Below, in pieces: positions 43,943 to 46,570 of a DNA stretch of 46,570 bases; within the stretch, counting starts at the first letter, position 1, and each line of letters starts with the position of its first letter. A program made the position numbers and the translations under genes. This DNA comes from Hondaea fermentalgiana (lineage: Eukaryota; Sar; Bigyra; Thraustochytrida; Thraustochytriidae). The notes under the pieces were generated by a model. The model was given only the letters and a program-made list of their open reading frames with translations. It was not told where the DNA came from and did not search any database. The stretch lies in the NCBI GenBank assembly GCA_014084085.1, contig NPFB01000084.1, positions 293,291 through 339,860 on the forward strand, in the 5' to 3' direction.

Positions 43943-44121
43943 TCATGCACGCCTTGTCTTGGTGTCTTCTTCATTGCCATGAGAAGCTGGCAATGGCACA
44001 GCCAACAATCCTTGCACGTATGGGTTGAGAAATCGAAGTGCAAGGCCTACACAAATTATCCCCCAGGCAATCATACCAAGCGCCCTGCCAGGAATAACGC
44101 CCACATAGAGCGGATCAAGCG
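43675..44121 (-). repeat. Tandem duplication of a gene 3' end
   Basis: Two diverged direct copies are offset by 199 bases (208 at the left edge): about 43675-43922 and about 43883-44121. The best-kept stretch, CGCCTCGTAATGCTCATCAT and the following 13 bases, is identical at 43728 and 43927. CTTGCACGTATGGG and CTCCACGAACAAT are also shared. The right copy contains the stop codon (43943-43945) and about 60 C-terminal codons of the minus-strand gene, including its membrane segment; the left copy lies beyond the stop. Confidence 0.85.
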
Positions 44122-44620
44122 CAATATTAAAGGTCACCACATCATCTCGTGTGGCGCCTGGGGCCAGTATGCCCTCTGCCTCGACACGAACAGTCAAGAC
44201 GGGACTATGCAAGACAGTTGCATCGCTTTCGCCAGAGATCACGCGGCCTTGGTCATCGGTATGCACATGGAAGCGCTCCGTGTTTAACCGTCGTCGACGC
44301 AGCTCATCTCTGGACTCAGGATCACGTTGTGCGTCTCCCAAACTAGTTTCTTCCCCTGACGCCGCGTCGTGCAGAGAAAAGAAAAATGCCGCCGGCGTCG
44401 TCGACAAGTACGAGACCCGGGCCTCGTACTTGGCCGACCTTGCCAGCGGCGTCGCGAACGCAAAGTGCGTCTCCCCTCCAAGGCGACACGCTGCGCCTAC
44501 GATCTCCTCGCCTTCCCGGAGAAGCTTGCCTCGGTCGGTCTCGCCCGCCGCCACGAGCCCGAGAGCGACCGCGGCGAGAACCGCGAGCGCAGCCACGCCC
44601 TGCCTGCGACGCGGCGCCAT
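43943..44620 (-). CDS. Type I secretory-pathway membrane protein, unknown
   Basis: I cannot assign a family to this 225-residue protein. It begins MAPRRRQGVAALAVLAAVAL, a convincing signal peptide (cleavage probably near AAG-ET, residue 25). The luminal part (about 26-175) is rich in beta-strand-like alternation (THFAFATPLA, YEARVSYLSTTPAAFFFSLHD, VLTVRVEAEG) and contains a polybasic RRRRLNTERFHVH segment in the middle. A single hydrophobic helix at about 185-205 (GMIAWGIICVGLALRF) precedes a short cytosolic tail ending in charged residues. The frame runs upstream to a GTG at 44704, but the ATG at 44620 gives the signal peptide at the right place. Its 3' end is duplicated downstream. Confidence 0.65.
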   Translation of the reverse strand: MAPRRRQGVAALAVLAAVALGLVAAGETDRGKLLREGEEIVGAACRLGGETHFAFATPLARSAKYEARVSYLSTTPAAFFFSLHDAASGEETSLGDAQRDPESRDELRRRRLNTERFHVHTDDQGRVISGESDATVLHSPVLTVRVEAEGILAPGATRDDVVTFNIALDPLYVGVIPGRALGMIAWGIICVGLALRFLNPYVQGLLAVPLPASHGNEEDTKTRRA

Positions 44621-45256
44621 GCTTCGCTGGGTCTTGGCGTTCTGGGTCGCGACGCGCACGAGCTCCCCAAGAAAGAAGACCCACAAGAGCCGAGCCACAA
44701 GCACAACAGGTGATCACGTTATGGTATGGGCAAGCAAGGGGTGTTCAGGCCCTTTGCGAGTCTGGCGCGTTCCAGAGTGACGTGAACGTTGTTGCCGACG
44801 TGCTCCCGCTGCCGTGCTCCCCGCAAGCCTGTGCTCGAGGTGAATCCCCATCCCATCCCATCCCATCCCATCCCATTCCTCTCCACTTCGCCATTTGAGA
44901 TGTGGCATGCACCATCCAACATCCGGGGTCGCATTCCCGCCAGAAATCGTCGTCTTCGTCTTCGTCCTCGTCGCCTTCGAGGTCTTCCTCATCGCGACTA
45001 AAGACACATGTTCGCTCCTCCAGGGGCTCCTCGCAATCGCCGCGGCCGAGCCTCTCCGGGTCTCGCTCCTATCCGATGATGGTGGCCCCGCGGCGGCATA
45101 CGGGAGAGCGCAGCGAGCGGGCGAGCGAGCAAGGCCCCGACCGCGAGGCCGAGCGCGGCGCGAAGCACGGCCAGCAGCCGCGGCGCGCGAGTCTGGCGCG
45201 GCGTGCGCGGCGCGGCGTGGCCTGCGCCGCGTCCAGCGCGGACCGGCGCCGCGGAG
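44621..45256. other. Divergent promoter with ATCCC array
   Basis: 636 bases lie between two divergent starts. An ATCCC pentamer array (44844-44876, about six units) sits in the middle. Long minus-strand frames here are shadows. No gene is supported. Confidence 0.6.
44844..44876. repeat. ATCCC pentanucleotide array
   Basis: About six perfect ATCCC/CATCC units between the divergent 44620 (-) and 45257 (+) starts. Confidence 0.95.
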
Positions 45257-46516
45257 ATGGCGTCGCTCAGGACCCGCAAGCAAGCCGATGCCGAGGAGTG
45301 GATGCCCGGCGGCAGGAGGGCGTCCGGGGAGGCGGCGGCAGCGGCGGCGACAGGCGAGGCGCAGAGGGCGAGGCCCGGGTCGAGAAGGAGCCCGAGGGTG
45401 AACGCTGAGGAAACCTCGCTCAAACACAAGATGCTCATCGTCGCCGCCGTCATGGCCCTTGTGGTGCTGGGATTCGTTGGGCATCGCGGGCAGCAAGAGC
45501 ACGTCGCCGGAGGAGAAGCACTCATCGTGGGCGAGGCATCGAGCGAGGCAAACAGCAACGTGCAGACAGCAGAAACGCGCACATCGCCCATGCTGCGACC
45601 CGGATCTCAAGTCCCAGACACGACCTTTGATGAGCACGAGGATCCACACGTCCCGGAAACAGAAAACTTTTTCGAAGAAAATAGTGACGAAGAAGAACAA
45701 CAGAAAGAAACCGAAACGGTAGATGAACAACAACAAGAAGAAGAAGAACAGCAACCAGAAGCAGGAAAGTTCTCGCATCTTCAAAAGCCCGTCGCTGTCC
45801 CGAACGCCAACGCAAAGGTCAAGGTCATCAAGGTGTGCGTGCAGGGCCCGAATCCGCGCGTCTCGTCGCTCTTTGTTCGCAATGGCTTGGGAATCTTTGG
45901 GAGCCAACTCGAGTTCGTCATGGCGCCCATGCTGCGTGATCAGCTGTCGCAGTTCGTAGCGAGCGGGGCCATTCGTGCAGCCGCTGTTCCAGCCGCAGAA
46001 ACGTGCGATCCTTCGTGGCCGCGACTCAACTTGGCCTTCCAAAAAGGCCTCACGGCCCGCACGCTTGCAACGCCTGGACAAACCACCTTCGTCGTTGGCG
46101 ATGAGTACTGCAAGTGCCCATCAGACCTGTGCGGCGGGACGTCCCCCAAGGTCCCCATGCGACAATATCATTCGACGAGCCTGTCATCTGGCTACCTGCC
46201 GCTTGGCGCGCGTTTCGAGTTCGAGCCCGTGAGCAGCGATGAAATCGTTGTTGCGGCCGCCCGAACGCATGTTTACAATTTTGCAGGAGCTCTCACGAGC
46301 ACCTCGCGCAAGCAGCTGAACGCGATTCTGGAGAATGCCAAGAACAACCCGGCCAGCCCTCTTTCACGAGGTTTCGTAAATGTGGCGCCCGCGTGGAAAA
46401 AGGATGCCATGGCCGACACCTATGTCTCGCCCACAGCTTATCGAGCAGCCCTTTTGGACTCAATGTTCACACTGTGCCCGGCTGGCACCAATCCCGAGGC
46501 CTTTCGCATTTACGAG
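45257..46516 (+). CDS. Exostosin/RXYLT1-like glycosyltransferase, first exon (partial)
   Basis: A type II Golgi-style membrane protein, cut by the window edge. After a basic cytosolic N-terminus, residues about 58-76 (LIVAAVMALVVLGFVG) form a signal anchor. A Glu/Gln-rich stem (about 115-180) leads to the catalytic region. Near the end HVYNFAGALTSTSRKQL and SMFTLCPAGTNPEAFRIYE match the GT47/RXYLT1 signature, in which this motif normally continues into EA-EAG-IP. Here the genomic frame instead meets GTG TAG after the Glu at 46514-46516. GTGTAG is a plausible 5' splice site, so the coding region probably continues in an exon beyond the window; otherwise the protein would be truncated in its nucleotide-sugar-binding motif. 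The donor and acceptor substrates are not predictable. Confidence 0.7.
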
Positions 46517-46570
46517 GTGTAGTGCACCAAGCTCTTCTTGTGGTTGGGGCGCCACGCGGTCACGACCCCC

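Noticed and set aside
44714..46081. Minus-strand open frame of 455 codons
   Set aside because: It is opposite the glycosyltransferase exon and the ATCCC array, and its hydrophobic Phe/Leu run mirrors the Glu/Gln-rich stem of the real gene.

Overview
The window is nuclear DNA from a GC-rich, intron-poor eukaryotic microbe. My best guess is a thraustochytrid or related stramenopile protist. The basis is almost entirely single-exon genes, third positions ending in C or G, a standard genetic code with all three stops in use, and eukaryote-only families: IST1, CENP-S, CABLES, polycystin, TMEM129 and an IST1 C-terminal MIT-interacting motif. This assignment rests on gene content and not on a marker gene. 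A run of 100 N at 11056-11155 marks an assembly gap.

Layout. 0.3-4.8 kb: an ESCRT-III regulator IST1 (+), a triose-phosphate/nucleotide-sugar-type transporter (+) and an acidic protein of unknown function (-). 4.8-12 kb: two long gene-poor stretches full of short tandem repeats, flanking acetolactate synthase (-). 12-25 kb: an unrecognised protein (+), a CXorf65-like protein (+), a coiled-coil protein (-), a spliced CENP-S/MHF1 histone-fold gene (+), a CABLES-like cyclin-box protein (+), an auxilin/PTEN-like pseudophosphatase (+) and an ELM1-family protein (-). 25.9-32.7 kb: a polycystin-type TRP channel (-) and a WD40-Roc-COR-TIR protein (-). 33.7-46.5 kb, strands strictly alternating: a small Gly/Tyr-rich protein (+), a double-length tyrosyl-tRNA synthetase (-), an M42 metallopeptidase (+), a jacalin-lectin/TMEM129 fusion E3 ligase (-), a membrane-anchored cyclophilin (+), a secretory membrane protein (-) and the first exon of an exostosin/RXYLT1-like glycosyltransferase (+) that runs off the window.

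The genes do not form one pathway; they are a mixed set of housekeeping and membrane/signalling genes. The clearest novelties are three: the WD40-Roc-COR-TIR protein, which has the glutamate expected of NAD-consuming TIR enzymes; the fusion of a jacalin lectin domain to a TMEM129-type ER ubiquitin ligase; and a recurrent structural theme in which the 3' end of a gene (last codons, stop and 3' UTR) has been tandemly copied just downstream of the gene. That last pattern is seen at four genes (IST1, the 4.1 kb gene, ELM1 and the 43.9 kb gene). A second theme is pentanucleotide arrays of different sequence in the 5' leaders or promoters of many genes.

All functional calls come from reading motifs by eye; no database search was run. 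Start codons were chosen as the first ATG that gives a sensible family N-terminus, because several open frames extend upstream through GC-rich leader sequence without a stop.
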